A stretch of 64,000 nucleotides of DNA. Origin: CAILZL01 sp963748005 (lineage in GTDB: Bacteria; Pseudomonadota; Gammaproteobacteria; Steroidobacterales; Steroidobacteraceae). The notes beneath the pieces were generated by a model. It did not search any database and was not told the DNA's origin. It saw only the letters and a list, made by a program, of their open reading frames with translations. Location of the stretch: positions 930,001 through 994,000 of the forward strand of contig CAVVHH010000002.1 of the NCBI GenBank assembly GCA_963748005.1, given 5' to 3'. This document shows, piece after piece, positions 44,419-53,896 of the stretch. A program made the translations under genes and the position numbers. Position 1 is the first letter of the stretch, and every line of letters begins with the position of its first letter.

Positions 44419-44787
44419 ATGTCAACAAAATCGCAAGAAGTCGGGACCGCGCTATTGCACGGCATTGATACGCTGGAATCCGGAGTGCATGACACCGTGC
44501 ATGCCGGCGCCAACTCAGCCCGTGCTGCTACCAAGGTCGGCTCGCGCTGGGCCGCCAGCCAGGAAACCAGTGCCGTGCGCAAGGCGCGCATGCTCAAGCG
44601 GGATCTGCGCAAACAAGCTGCACAGCTGCAGCATGCGGTGAATGATTCGGTGGAGACCGTGAGCAATACAGCACGTTCCACCGTTGCCAATACCCATCGA
44701 TACGTAAAACACAATCCCTGGACTGCGGTCGCTATTGCCTCCAGTACGGCATTACTCATTGGTGCGTTACTGGGCCGGCGACGTTAA
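44419..44787 (+). CDS. YqjD/ElaB-like (DUF883-type) protein
   Basis: 122 aa, basic helical region followed by one C-terminal membrane segment (NPWTAVAIASSTALLIGALL) ending in GRRR. That tail is the signature of the YqjD/ElaB group, which ties ribosomes to the inner membrane in stationary phase in E. coli. Co-directional with YtjA and the ferritin-like gene. Confidence 0.82.
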   Translation: MSTKSQEVGTALLHGIDTLESGVHDTVHAGANSARAATKVGSRWAASQETSAVRKARMLKRDLRKQAAQLQHAVNDSVETVSNTARSTVANTHRYVKHNPWTAVAIASSTALLIGALLGRRR

Positions 44788-44823
44788 TCGGCGATATCTT
44801 CATGCAAATCCAGGGGGTCATTC

Positions 44824-45432
44824 ATGAGCACGTTACGCAAGGTTCATGTCGACAAGCCTGATCAGGCTGCACCAGCCGTGAGTCGTGGGCAACTAAGCAG
44901 TGCAGCCGAATTGCGTGAACGTGCCCGCAAGAGCATAAGCGACGGCGCGGTTACCCCAAGTTATGGAGCTGATCGCAATCAGGTCATCGCGTTGCTGAAC
45001 ACGGCGCTGGCTACCGAGCTGGTGTGCAGCTTGCGTTATCGCCACCACTACTATGTTGCGGAAGGTTTGCCCGCCGAGGCGATCAAACAGGAATTCCTCG
45101 AACATGCCAATGAAGAACAGCAGCACGCCGATCTGATTGCCGAGCGCATCATCCAGCTGGGTGGCGATCCGGACTTTGATCCAGCTGGCCTGGCGGACCG
45201 CAGTCATGCCGAGTATGGCAAGGGCACTGCACTGATTGAAATACTGCGTGACGATCTGGTCGCGGAACGTGTCGCCATTCAGTCGTATACGGAAATGATC
45301 AAGTACATTGGCGAGGATGATCCCACTACCAGGCGCATACTGGAAGGCATTCTGAGTGCAGAAGAACAGCATGCCGAAGAGATTTCCAGCATGCTGGCGC
45401 ATCTCGATCAATGGCGCAACGACCGTGACTGA
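44824..45432 (+). CDS. Ferritin-like di-iron protein
   Basis: 202 aa. Four-helix bundle ligands are visible: ALATELVCSLRYRHH, EFLEHANEEQQHADLI (E-x-x-H), DDLVAERVAIQSYTE and ILSAEEQHAEEI (second E-x-x-H). This is the bacterioferritin/Dps-like pattern, suggesting iron storage or oxidative-stress protection. The 40-residue N-terminal extension is unusual. Part of the stress cluster. Confidence 0.85.
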   Translation: MSTLRKVHVDKPDQAAPAVSRGQLSSAAELRERARKSISDGAVTPSYGADRNQVIALLNTALATELVCSLRYRHHYYVAEGLPAEAIKQEFLEHANEEQQHADLIAERIIQLGGDPDFDPAGLADRSHAEYGKGTALIEILRDDLVAERVAIQSYTEMIKYIGEDDPTTRRILEGILSAEEQHAEEISSMLAHLDQWRNDRD

Positions 45433-45550
45433 GCTCCGTTGGCTGGATAGGGGACGACGCCGACATTTGTCGCGGACACGCAGTCATGACACGAAGGTCT
45501 GACTGCAACACCATATTTCCGGCGATAGCGACTCCCTTGCAGATGCGGTC

Positions 45551-46798
45551 ATGCAAATACAAACAAAACAGTCGACGCTGTCAGTAGTCTCACCACCCCA
45601 GTCATACGCCACCGGCTTGTCCTTTGCGCTGAAACTGCTTGCCTGGATCGCGGTCGGCACAGTGCTGTATGTTGGCAAGCCTGCGTTTGCGCCCATCCTG
45701 TTCGCCGTATTGCTGGCGATGCTGCTGTCACCCCTGATTGATACGCTGGAGCTGCATCGTGTGCCGCGCATGCTGGCATCCGTATTCGCAGTGGGTATCC
45801 TGCTGGCAATCATCGTCATTGCGATCGATGCCGCGTGGAGTCCGGCTCTCGCATGGATTGATGATGCGCCGACCGTATTGCAAAAGGTGGAGCAGAAGGT
45901 TCGGCCATTACGCCGTGTCATTACCCGAATCGAATCAGTAACCAGTCGTGCCAGCTCATTGACCACCGGTGTGGCCAATCAGAGCGCCCCGGGCATGGCC
46001 AACGATGCGGTACGCATGGACGCGCTGGCCACTACGCGTGCCGTGCTCATTGACACCGCCACCATTGCCATTCTCACGGTGTTTTTTTCCGCCCTTGGCG
46101 CCCGTACCCTGCGCCGCCTGGAAGCCGCCTTCGTCAATCACGGCTACCAGTATCAGTGCATGCGCATGGTTGACGCGGTACGCCATGAGCTCAGCCGCTA
46201 CTTTGCCACGCTGGCGATGATCAACGTTGGCCTTGGGCTGGTCATTACCGCGGTCATGGCGCTATGGGGACTGCCCAGTCCCTGGTTGTGGGGCATGATG
46301 GTGGCATTGCTCAACTTCGTCCCCTATGTCGGCCCGACCATTTCATTATTCGTGCTGGTCGTTGTGTCGCTGGTGACATTCGACGGTTACGGCCCGGCCG
46401 TTGGCGTCGCGGGAAGTTTTTTGCTGATTACCACCATCGAGGGCCAGTTTGTTCAGCCCCTGCTCATTGGTCACCGGCTCAATCTGAATCCGATCATGCT
46501 GTTTGCATGTATCTGGCTGGCCGGCTGGTTCTGGGGAATTGCCGGTGTCGCGCTGGCCACGCCGGTGCTGATTGCGCTCAAGGAAATGGCTGCCCGCCAG
46601 AATGCGCTGTCGGTGATGCAGGCGCTGCTCTGCGGGCAAGTATCATTTCACACTGCGTCTGCGCTGAAGCGTGAGGCAACAGGAATTTCAGCCGATACCA
46701 TTGTCGCCATAAAGAAGATCGCGCCGGAGGATAAACCAACCGCCGGCGCGACAGACTGGACAGTCTTGATGAGAGCCTTTCTGAAATCGCATGACTGA
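45551..46798 (+). CDS. AI-2E family transporter (PerM-like)
   Basis: 415 aa, about seven to eight TMs with the usual gap in the middle (residues ~95-160 soluble). Typical blocks: VGKPAFAPILFAVLLAMLLS at the start, FVPYVGPTISLFVLVVVSLV, then IEGQFVQPLLIGHRLNLNP and WGIAGVALATPVLIALKEM. Substrate uncertain despite the family name. Converges with the BON gene 8 bp away. Confidence 0.9.
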   Translation: MQIQTKQSTLSVVSPPQSYATGLSFALKLLAWIAVGTVLYVGKPAFAPILFAVLLAMLLSPLIDTLELHRVPRMLASVFAVGILLAIIVIAIDAAWSPALAWIDDAPTVLQKVEQKVRPLRRVITRIESVTSRASSLTTGVANQSAPGMANDAVRMDALATTRAVLIDTATIAILTVFFSALGARTLRRLEAAFVNHGYQYQCMRMVDAVRHELSRYFATLAMINVGLGLVITAVMALWGLPSPWLWGMMVALLNFVPYVGPTISLFVLVVVSLVTFDGYGPAVGVAGSFLLITTIEGQFVQPLLIGHRLNLNPIMLFACIWLAGWFWGIAGVALATPVLIALKEMAARQNALSVMQALLCGQVSFHTASALKREATGISADTIVAIKKIAPEDKPTAGATDWTVLMRAFLKSHD

Positions 46799-46806
46799 CA
46801 AGAAAA

Positions 46807-47349
46807 TCAGTTCCTGCCAATCACGATTCCATTCTTTACCTTGACCACCCCATCCACGTTCTGAGCCAACATTTCCGCAGCCTGTCTTTCGGCGTCACTG
46901 GCCACGAAACCGCCCAGCGATACCACCCCCTGGTAGGTTGTAACATCGACCTGGTAAGCCTTGGTGCGCGCGTCAGCAAATAATGCCGACTTGACCTTGG
47001 CGGTAACGGCAGCGTCATCAACCACATTGCCGCTGGAACGTTCACCGCTGCGGACCTGCAGATTGTTGACGACGCCGGCAATGCCGCTGACCGACTTTGC
47101 CGTGGTCTCGGCAGCCTGTTTCGCGCTGGCACTATCCACAAAGCCATTTAGCTGCACCGTGCCATGCTCGGTCTCCACGTTGATCTGGTAGGCCTTGGTG
47201 GCTGGATTCTCGATCAATGCGGTTTTCACTTTGGCCGTGATTACCGAATCATCCACAACTCCTCCGATCGTTGTATCGGTTGCCAGAGCGGTCGTTGCTG
47301 CCGTGCTCAATGCAATACATGCGGCCAATACGTCTTTTCTGTTGATCAT
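46807..47349 (-). CDS. BON-domain periplasmic protein (OsmY-like)
   Basis: 180 aa; signal peptide (DVLAACIALSTAATTALA) and two BON domains (residues ~30-95 and ~110-178: VITAKVKTALIENPATKAYQ, VTAKVKSALFADARTKAYQV). OsmY-type proteins respond to osmotic or envelope stress and bind phospholipid surfaces. GGAAGGAGG precedes the ATG. Confidence 0.9.
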   Translation of the reverse strand: MINRKDVLAACIALSTAATTALATDTTIGGVVDDSVITAKVKTALIENPATKAYQINVETEHGTVQLNGFVDSASAKQAAETTAKSVSGIAGVVNNLQVRSGERSSGNVVDDAAVTAKVKSALFADARTKAYQVDVTTYQGVVSLGGFVASDAERQAAEMLAQNVDGVVKVKNGIVIGRN

Positions 47350-47683
47350 AACTTTCCTCCTTCCGCCGCCATCAACTGGATGGCGGTAATAACGTCAACT
47401 CACGTGACCGGCACCACACATGGTGCCGCCGAGACTCGGTGTACAGCCACCTTGCGCTGTGCCGAGTCCACGCACTAAATCTAGCCAATCGGGCTGCACC
47501 CGCTGATCGGCCGTCGGCGACAGGTGTTGTCGGAACTGGATGACAGTCACGACAAGACCCAGTCTGAAGAACAATCCGTGGTGGTGCTTGAGTGCAAACA
47601 GACCCCGCATCCGGCAAGGCCTGTCCAAAATGCATGCGCTGCGCCCCAACCGCAGCGATGCACCCAGGCACGCAGCTGGAGCA
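47350..47683. other. Intergenic region between CsbD and BON genes
   Basis: 334 bp without a supported gene. Two stem-loops are present: CCGCCATC/GATGGCGG at 47366-47386, just upstream of the BON ribosome site, and CGGCACCA-CACA-TGGTGCCG at 47409-47428. Neither is followed by a T-run on the minus strand, so they are not clear terminators. Confidence 0.5.
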
Positions 47684-47881
47684 TCACGCGTCGTGATCCC
47701 ACTCCTTGATGCGTTTATCGGCTTCGTCCTTTGAAATTCCATAAGCCTCCTGCAGGCGACCGGACAGGATTTCGTAGTTGCCCTCGATCTCATCCAGATC
47801 ATCATCAGTCAACTTGCCCCATTGCTGTTTTACTTTGCCCTTGATCTGTTTCCAGTTGCCTTCGATTCGATCTTTGTTCAT
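47684..47881 (-). CDS. CsbD-like stress protein
   Basis: 65 aa: MNKDRIEGNWKQIKGKVKQQ and LDEIEGNYEILSGRLQEAYG are the CsbD/YjbJ signature. Start at 47881 has GAGGAGAG upstream. A small hydrophilic helical protein induced in general stress in other bacteria; mechanism unknown. Confidence 0.93.
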   Translation of the reverse strand: MNKDRIEGNWKQIKGKVKQQWGKLTDDDLDEIEGNYEILSGRLQEAYGISKDEADKRIKEWDHDA

Positions 47882-48266
47882 GAGTCTCTCCTCGCGCCCG
47901 CGGGCGTCAGTACTGTTCACGTGCAACAAGTCACAGGCGTGGTTTGTCGTTCAGCAACAATAGAACTTGAGGAAGCCATGGCAACAGCGCCTGACATCCT
48001 GTATTCAGGTCGGAATATTCCGACTTCACAGGCATGTAAATTGCGGCGCCACTACAAGATGCCTAGAAACGCCAGGCAGCGCCCAGCCAGAATGCGTTTG
48101 AGTCCTTGGCATCTTCAATCTCCACATTCTCGTACTCGGCACGCAACTCAAGATGCTCAAGCAACACTACCGAAACACCGCCACCCCAGAGAAAATCGTT
48201 GCGGCTGTGGCTGGTATCGATGTTCGGTCCGGGTGAGTCAAGATCAATATGAGTATCAACGTTGTA

Positions 48267-49099
48267 GAACCTATCTCAAAATTAACTGCCGTGCATAAAG
48301 ATGTAGAATCGTGCATATGCTGAAATTAAGCGATGCACATTGGGCAAGGATACGGCAGCACTTTCCCGAGGAGAGCCTTGAAGAAAGTCGCCCGGGGCGC
48401 AAGCCAGTGCCTGCACGCAAAGTTCTGGAAGGCGTGTTGTGGATTCTGAACACCGGCGCGCAATGGCATCTGCTGCCCCAGTGCTATCCCAACTACAAGA
48501 CGGTGCATCGGCGTTTCCAGCAATGGTGTCGGGATGAAGTATTGCGCGCGGTGCTGACGGATCTGGCCAATGACCTGCGCGAGCAGGGGATGATCGATGA
48601 ACGCGAAGCGTTCATTGATGCCACGTTTGCCAGTGCCAAAGGCGGCGGCGAGGAAATTGGCAAAACCAAGCGGGGCAAAGGCGTGAAAATCATGGCGATT
48701 GTGGATCGCCATGGCTTGCCCTTGGCGGTCAGCACGCATGCCGCGAACCATCACGAAGTTACGCTGGTGCAGCTGAGCTTCGACTTTTACATGATCGAAG
48801 CGAAGCCGGAGAATCTGATCGGCGACAAGGCCTATGACTCCGACCCCCTGGATGAGCAGTTGCGCGAACAGGACATCGAGATGATTGCGCCGCACAAGAC
48901 CAATCGGGTGAGACACGCCACGCAGGATGGACGGCGCTTGCGCCGTTATCAGCGACGCTGGCTGGTCGAACGCTTCTTCGCCTGGTTGCAATGGCAGCGA
49001 AGAATCCTGTGTCGATGGGAGTATTACGCGCAAAACTTCCTCGGCTTTGTACAGCTCGCCTGCATAAATATGCTACTCAAACGAATTTGAGATAGGTTC
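48267..49099 (+). mobile_element. IS5-family insertion sequence (IS427-like), 833 bp
   Basis: Ends are GAACCTATCTCAAA and its inverted complement (14 bp perfect), flanked by TA at 48265-48266 and 49100-49101. One transposase gene fills it. The 2-bp TA duplication and size suit the IS427 branch of IS5. Host gene: the beta-barrel gene on the other strand. Confidence 0.88.
48317..49090 (+). CDS. IS5-family transposase (DDE)
   Basis: 257 aa from ATG 48317 (a GTG at 48311 is also in frame). N-terminal DUF4096-like region (LSDAHWARIRQHFPEE), catalytic Asp in AFIDATFAS, second Asp in LIGDKAYDSDPL and Glu in RWLVERFFAWLQWQRR. The stop lies within the right inverted repeat. Intact in one frame, so it may be active. 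Confidence 0.92.
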   Translation: MLKLSDAHWARIRQHFPEESLEESRPGRKPVPARKVLEGVLWILNTGAQWHLLPQCYPNYKTVHRRFQQWCRDEVLRAVLTDLANDLREQGMIDEREAFIDATFASAKGGGEEIGKTKRGKGVKIMAIVDRHGLPLAVSTHAANHHEVTLVQLSFDFYMIEAKPENLIGDKAYDSDPLDEQLREQDIEMIAPHKTNRVRHATQDGRRLRRYQRRWLVERFFAWLQWQRRILCRWEYYAQNFLGFVQLACINMLLKRI

Positions 49100-49860
49100 T
49101 AGTAGTACTGGCCGATCTTGGCGAATAACTCGACGGGACCCAGTGGCGCTCTACCGATCAGCGAGGGCGCAAAACCGCTCATCTCCACTTTGTAGTTGCC
49201 ATCGCTGCCGCTGGCATCAAAACGATCACCGGGACTGCCAAAGTCAATATATGCCGCTTCGACACCGAGATAAGGCAGGAAGCGATAGCCCGCAAAAACT
49301 TTCCAGGCGTTGTCATCCGAATCGGTAACTGCCTGCACTGCATTATTGACGTCATCCAGATGATCGATATCCAGATTGAACTGGCCGATGCTGCCGCCCA
49401 CATATGGGCCCGTTGGATTGACAGGGGTAGCTGCTGCTTCTGAAACACCCGGAATCGCAACCATCACACCGGAAAAGATCATGCTGCTTAATAATTTCTC
49501 TGGAACTTTCATGCGGAGTACCTCGATATCAAGTTGTGCCTGTCCTGATTCGTGCATCCCGACTGATTGCCCACCTTGTTCGGAAGATGCATGAGTTACC
49601 AATTGCCGACACTCCCAGAGTGGGCATGCGCAGTTCAAGCCTCAATCTGTGCACGACCCGCAATGCTGTAGGACCATTGGTAATTCAGAGCCCGATATCG
49701 CCGTTCTCACCCGTCGCCAGCTGACGACTCGTTGTCACATGACGAATCGACGCTAAGCTGCAATCAGTATTGCTGCCCGATTGACCATCTGTCGAAACTC
49801 GCTTGCAGATAAAGCACTCCGAGTTTCTGTCCACGTTTGCATAACGGAGGGCACAACCTG

Positions 49861-50331
49861 ATGCGCAACAGCCAAAACATCGCAACCGAACTGGAGTATT
49901 GCCTCGCCGAAGATGGCATACGGGGTGCGCTGACCTGCCTCAACAAACGGGTAACACATCGTTTCACGGCCCTGCATATCAAGGACCTTGATGCACTGAA
50001 GAAGGTGTATGTCTTTGACCGTGACGATCCCGAGGCCACGCCGTTCATGAACCTGCCGGTGCATGAAACTTTCTGCGCACTGGTATTCGCCACCGGACAA
50101 CCGCTGGTGATCAACAATGCCGCTCAGGAAGCAAGGCTGTTACAGTCGGCGCAAACTGCACCCATCAAATCCTACTGTGGCCTGCCACTGCACCGGCCCG
50201 ACGGCTCGATCTTCGGCACGCTGTGTCACTACGATTTTCAGCCTCGCGACATCAGCCCTGCCGAGCTTGAAGTCCAGCAAACCGCCAGCCACCTGCTGAG
50301 CGCCACACTCAATAACATCTCGTCGCTCTGA
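49861..50331 (+). CDS. GAF-domain protein
   Basis: 156 aa; a single GAF domain (ALTCLNKRVTHRFTALHI, HETFCALVFATGQPLVINNA, SYCGLPLHRPDGSIFGTLCH). No output domain, so it is a small ligand or redox sensor or an adaptor. Start at ATG 49861 with GGAGG 10 nt upstream; a TTG at 49837 is less likely. Divergent from the beta-barrel gene; a GCTGTAGGA site lies between. Confidence 0.83.
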   Translation: MRNSQNIATELEYCLAEDGIRGALTCLNKRVTHRFTALHIKDLDALKKVYVFDRDDPEATPFMNLPVHETFCALVFATGQPLVINNAAQEARLLQSAQTAPIKSYCGLPLHRPDGSIFGTLCHYDFQPRDISPAELEVQQTASHLLSATLNNISSL

Positions 50332-50575
50332 AACTGGCCGGCTCATCGCAGCTGCGGCAATCCACCGACGGCTGGTGCTGGATAGCACGTATTTTCTTGT
50401 GCTCTTCTGCTTCTCATAGTGTCTGTCTATCAGCTTGTTCCACTCAAACGATTGGCCGGTTAGCGGCGCAGGACCGACACTGCGCGCAGATGATTGCCAA
50501 AACCTGTTTGATCCATGGGTGCCCAACTCCAGCCTGGATCGAATGATTTGCTGAATTCAACCAAAGGAAAGAACC

Positions 50576-52738
50576 ATGACAACCGAAGCAAAGTGTCCCT
50601 TCCACGGCGCTGCCGGCAGCGGTACGCAGAACAAGGATTGGTGGCCGAATCAACTCCGCCTTGATCTGCTGAACCAGCATTCGGAGAAGTCCAACCCGCT
50701 GGGCAAGAGCTTCAACTATCGCGATGAGTTCAGGAAACTCGACTACAAGGCGCTCAAGGCCGACCTGAACAAGCTGATGACGGACTCGCAGGACTGGTGG
50801 CCTGCCGACTTCGGCAACTACGCGGGCCTGATGATCCGCATGGCCTGGCACAGCGCCGGTACCTACCGCATAGGCGATGGCCGTGGCGGTGCGGGCCGCG
50901 GTCAGCAACGCTTTGCGCCGCTAAACTCCTGGCCCGACAACGTGAGCCTGGACAAGGCCCGCCGCCTGCTGTGGACCATCAAGCAGAAGTACGGTCAGAA
51001 GATTTCCTGGGCTGATCTGATGATTCTGGCCGGCAATGTGGCGCTGGAAAACGCGGGCTTTCGCACCTTCGGCTTTGCCGCCGGCCGTGAAGACGTGTGG
51101 GAACCGGACCAGGATGTTTACTGGGGCAAGGAAACCACCTGGCTGGCGGGCAGCAACACGCCCAACAGTCGTTATTCCCACAACAAACCCGGTGAGCGTG
51201 ATCTGGAAAACCCGCTGGGTGCCGTGCAAATGGGCCTGATCTACGTGAACCCCGAGGGCCCGGACGCCAATGGCGATCCGCTCTCGGCCGCCAAAGACAT
51301 TCGCGAGACCTTCAAGCGTATGGCGATGGACGATGAGGAGACCGTGGCGCTGATCGCCGGTGGTCACACCCTGGGCAAGACCCACGGCGCAGGCCCCGCC
51401 AGCAACGTCGGCGCCGACCCGGAAGCCGCCGCGCTGGAACAGCAGGGCTTCGGCTGGGACAACAAGTTCGGGACCGGCAAGGGCAAGGACACCATCACCT
51501 CCGGCCTGGAAGTCACCTGGACCAGCACGCCTGTGCGCTGGAGCAATGACTTCTTCCAGTTCCTGTTCAAGTACGAGTGGGTGAAAACCAGGTCGCCGGC
51601 CGGCGCCATCCAGTGGGAAGCGAAAGATGCAGAGGCCATCATTCCCGGCCCGACGCCCGACTCCCCCAGGCGCAAGCCCACGATGCTGACGACTGACCTG
51701 TCGCTGCGCTTCGATCCGGCATACGAAAAGATCTCGCGCAAGTTCCTCAACGACCCGCAGGCCTTCGCTGAAGCTTATGCCCGCGCCTGGTTCAAGCTGA
51801 CCCACCGCGACCTCGGTCCCAAGGCCCGCTACCTCGGCCCCGAAGTGCCGAAGGAAGACCTGCCATGGCAAGACCCGCTGCCTGCGGCGACCCACAAGCC
51901 GACGGCGGCCGACATTACCGACATCAAGGCCAAAATCGCCGCCTCAGGACTGTCCGTGTCCGAGCTGGTGAGCACCGCCTGGGCTTCGGCATCGACTTTC
52001 CGCGGTGGCGACAAGCGCGGTGGCGCCAACGGTGCGCGCATTCGCTTCGCGCCGCAGAAGGACTGGGCCGTCAACCAGATTGCATCGAAGGTGCTGCCCA
52101 AGCTGGAAGCCATTCAGAAGGCCAGCGGCAAGCTGTCGCTGGCGGACGTGATCGTACTGGCCGGTGGAGTGGGCATCGAGATGGCCGCCAAGGCTGCCGG
52201 CTCTGCGGTGGAAGTGCCGTTTGCGCCGGGTCGCGTGGATGCAACGGCCGAGCAGACCGATGTGGAATCTTTCAGTTATCTGGAGCCGTTTGCCGACGGC
52301 TTTCGCAACTACCTCAAGACCAGGTCGGAAGTTCCGGCCGAGCACCTGCTGGTGGACAAGGCGCAGCTGCTCACCCTGACTGCGCCGGAGATGACGGCAC
52401 TGATCGGCGGCCTGCGCGTGCTCGGCGCCAACTACGACGCCAGCAAGCATGGCGTGTTCACGGCCAGGCCCGGCACGTTGACGAACGACTTCTTCGTCAA
52501 CCTGCTCGACATGGCCACGGAGTGGAAGCCCGCGGGCGACAACTTCGAGGGCAAGGATCGCAAGACCGGCGCCGTGAAGTGGACCAGCACGCGCGTGGAT
52601 CTGGTGTTCGGCTCCAACTCGGTGCTGCGTGCGCTGGCCGAGGTATATGCCCAGTCCGACGGCAAGGACAAGTTCGTCAAGGACTTCGTCGCGGCCTGGG
52701 TCAAGGTGATGAACCTTGATCGCTTCGATCTTGCGTGA
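50576..52738 (+). CDS. katG: Catalase-peroxidase
   Basis: 720 aa bifunctional haem enzyme that removes hydrogen peroxide and oxidises small donors. Distal site MIRMAWHSAGTYR (Arg, Trp, His), the Tyr of the Met-Tyr-Trp adduct in GLIYVNPEGP and Met in RMAMDDEETV, proximal His in IAGGHTLGKTHG. The second, non-haem half (residues ~420-720) is complete. AAAGGAAAG precedes the ATG. Stands alone; I see no OxyR-like site by eye. Confidence 0.97.
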   Translation: MTTEAKCPFHGAAGSGTQNKDWWPNQLRLDLLNQHSEKSNPLGKSFNYRDEFRKLDYKALKADLNKLMTDSQDWWPADFGNYAGLMIRMAWHSAGTYRIGDGRGGAGRGQQRFAPLNSWPDNVSLDKARRLLWTIKQKYGQKISWADLMILAGNVALENAGFRTFGFAAGREDVWEPDQDVYWGKETTWLAGSNTPNSRYSHNKPGERDLENPLGAVQMGLIYVNPEGPDANGDPLSAAKDIRETFKRMAMDDEETVALIAGGHTLGKTHGAGPASNVGADPEAAALEQQGFGWDNKFGTGKGKDTITSGLEVTWTSTPVRWSNDFFQFLFKYEWVKTRSPAGAIQWEAKDAEAIIPGPTPDSPRRKPTMLTTDLSLRFDPAYEKISRKFLNDPQAFAEAYARAWFKLTHRDLGPKARYLGPEVPKEDLPWQDPLPAATHKPTAADITDIKAKIAASGLSVSELVSTAWASASTFRGGDKRGGANGARIRFAPQKDWAVNQIASKVLPKLEAIQKASGKLSLADVIVLAGGVGIEMAAKAAGSAVEVPFAPGRVDATAEQTDVESFSYLEPFADGFRNYLKTRSEVPAEHLLVDKAQLLTLTAPEMTALIGGLRVLGANYDASKHGVFTARPGTLTNDFFVNLLDMATEWKPAGDNFEGKDRKTGAVKWTSTRVDLVFGSNSVLRALAEVYAQSDGKDKFVKDFVAAWVKVMNLDRFDLA

Positions 52739-52807
52739 TCTCTGCAAGGGACTGAAGGATCCTGTGCCCCCATATGGTAATGGTGTTGAAGCGAGACGGG
52801 CGCTGAA

Positions 52808-52840
52808 CCCTCTCGCTGCTCTTTCCCTCAGGGAGAGGGT
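52808..52840. repeat. CCCTC-type repeat, imperfect
   Basis: ACCCTCTCGCTGCTCTTTCC then CTCAGGGAGAGGGT, a degenerate form of the class at 16551. Located 70 bp after katG. Confidence 0.5.
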
Positions 52841-53033
52841 GGCGGTGGCGGCACGCATCACCTGCAACCATGCCTCATTGTGTGCCCTGAATGAGATGCG
52901 CGAGAGAGCAGTTCAACTGAAAATCAAATGGATACAAGCAAGTCATGCGAGCTTGCTGATTGCCGCAATGCGGCGTGATACGGACGCACTGGAGGAGTAA
53001 CTTGTTCTTCTCATCTGACGTGGAGGGTTGGTT

Positions 53034-53498
53034 ATGGCACTCGCAACTCTGGATCGATTCCTGGCTGACAACCACATCAACTACCGACGCATCATGCATC
53101 CACGCGCCTATACCGCACAGGAAGTGGCCAGCGTCACACACATTCCCGGGCACAAGCTGGCCAAGACCGTCATGGTCAAGCTGGACGGCAAACTTGCCAT
53201 GGTTGTGATGCATGCCAATCAGTATCTGGACCTGGACAACCTCAAGCGCGAGGCTGGCGCTACGCAGGCTGAAGTCGCTGCGGAGTACGAGTTTGCAGAT
53301 CAGTTTCGCGACTGCGAACTCGGCGCCATGCCGCCGTTTGGAAACCTCTATGGCATGGATGTGTATGCGGATTGGGATTTGATGGACGACAACGAGATTG
53401 CCTTCAATGCGGGCTCGCATATTGAACTGGTACGCATGTCGTTCCGCGACTATGAGCGACTGGTGCGACCCAGATTCGCCAGCCTGTGTCGGCATTGA
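53034..53498 (+). CDS. YbaK/EbsC-type aminoacyl-tRNA deacylase
   Basis: 154 aa. Editing-domain pattern: YTAQEVASVTHIPGHKLAKT with the conserved Lys in KTVMVKLDG, then LGAMPPFGNLYGMDVYADWD and GSHIELVRMSFRDYERLV. Such free-standing proteins hydrolyse mischarged tRNA (Cys-, Ala- or Ser-tRNA types). GGAGGG precedes ATG 53034. Confidence 0.88.
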   Translation: MALATLDRFLADNHINYRRIMHPRAYTAQEVASVTHIPGHKLAKTVMVKLDGKLAMVVMHANQYLDLDNLKREAGATQAEVAAEYEFADQFRDCELGAMPPFGNLYGMDVYADWDLMDDNEIAFNAGSHIELVRMSFRDYERLVRPRFASLCRH

Positions 53499-53533
53499 GC
53501 GTTTGTTGGCGGGACCGAACACGCGAGCCGTCG

Positions 53534-53818
53534 CTACGGCTCGCTTGAAATTCTGATATCCACCCCGCGTAAGGCCGGTGCTGGTGGGCTTCTGGCAAGT
53601 GCCAGCAAGATTTCCCCTTCAACTATGTCCCATTGCAACACCCGCCAACGCGCATGGTAAGGGAACCTGTCAGCTTGAATTTGTCTCAAAACTGCAGGGT
53701 CGCCGATTGTGGCAATCTGCTGAAGCTGGTTGGTCGCTGTCGATGTTGGCCACACCACAGCGATGGCGCCAAGGAATTCACCAAAGCCGTCAAGGGCGAA
53801 GGCCTGACCACCCGTCAT
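53534..53818 (-). CDS. Unrecognised ORF, doubtful
   Basis: 94 codons on the minus strand in the 398-bp gap between the deacylase and the DUF3617 gene. The translation (IATIGDPAVLRQIQADRFPY, HARWRVLQWDIVEGEILLAL) has a plausible globular composition, but there is no ribosome site and I recognise no family. It may be the remains of a longer gene. Apart from this I see nothing in the gap. Confidence 0.25.
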   Translation of the reverse strand: MTGGQAFALDGFGEFLGAIAVVWPTSTATNQLQQIATIGDPAVLRQIQADRFPYHARWRVLQWDIVEGEILLALARSPPAPALRGVDIRISSEP

Positions 53819-53896
53819 GCCGGAAGCAGCGCTTCATCCAGCACCCCGACACATCAGTATAGAATCAGCTGACAATTGGTCATCACCGTAATTCCC

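Larger units (their letters stand above)
48063..49512 (-). pseudogene. Outer-membrane beta-barrel protein, interrupted by an IS
   Basis: N-terminal part from ATG 49512: signal peptide, then PYVGGSIGQFNLDI, AWKVFAGYRFLPYLGVEAAY and ELFAKIGQYY. The C-terminal part after the IS reads YNVDTHIDLDSPGPNIDTSH then LEHLELRAEYENVEIEDAK and FWLGAAWRF, ending in the Phe typical of OmpA/OmpW-like barrels. Removing 48267-49101 (IS plus one TA) restores one 204-aa frame. As it stands the protein stops at GQYY and would lack the last strands. Probably a small eight-strand barrel of the stress cluster. Confidence 0.9.

Noticed and set aside
47366..47428. Terminators between CsbD and BON genes
   Set aside because: Two stem-loops exist, but neither is followed by a T-run in the direction of transcription.
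53534..53818. Confident new gene in the gap after the deacylase
   Set aside because: No ribosome site, no family recognised, and the 398-bp gap shows no other signs; listed only as doubtful.
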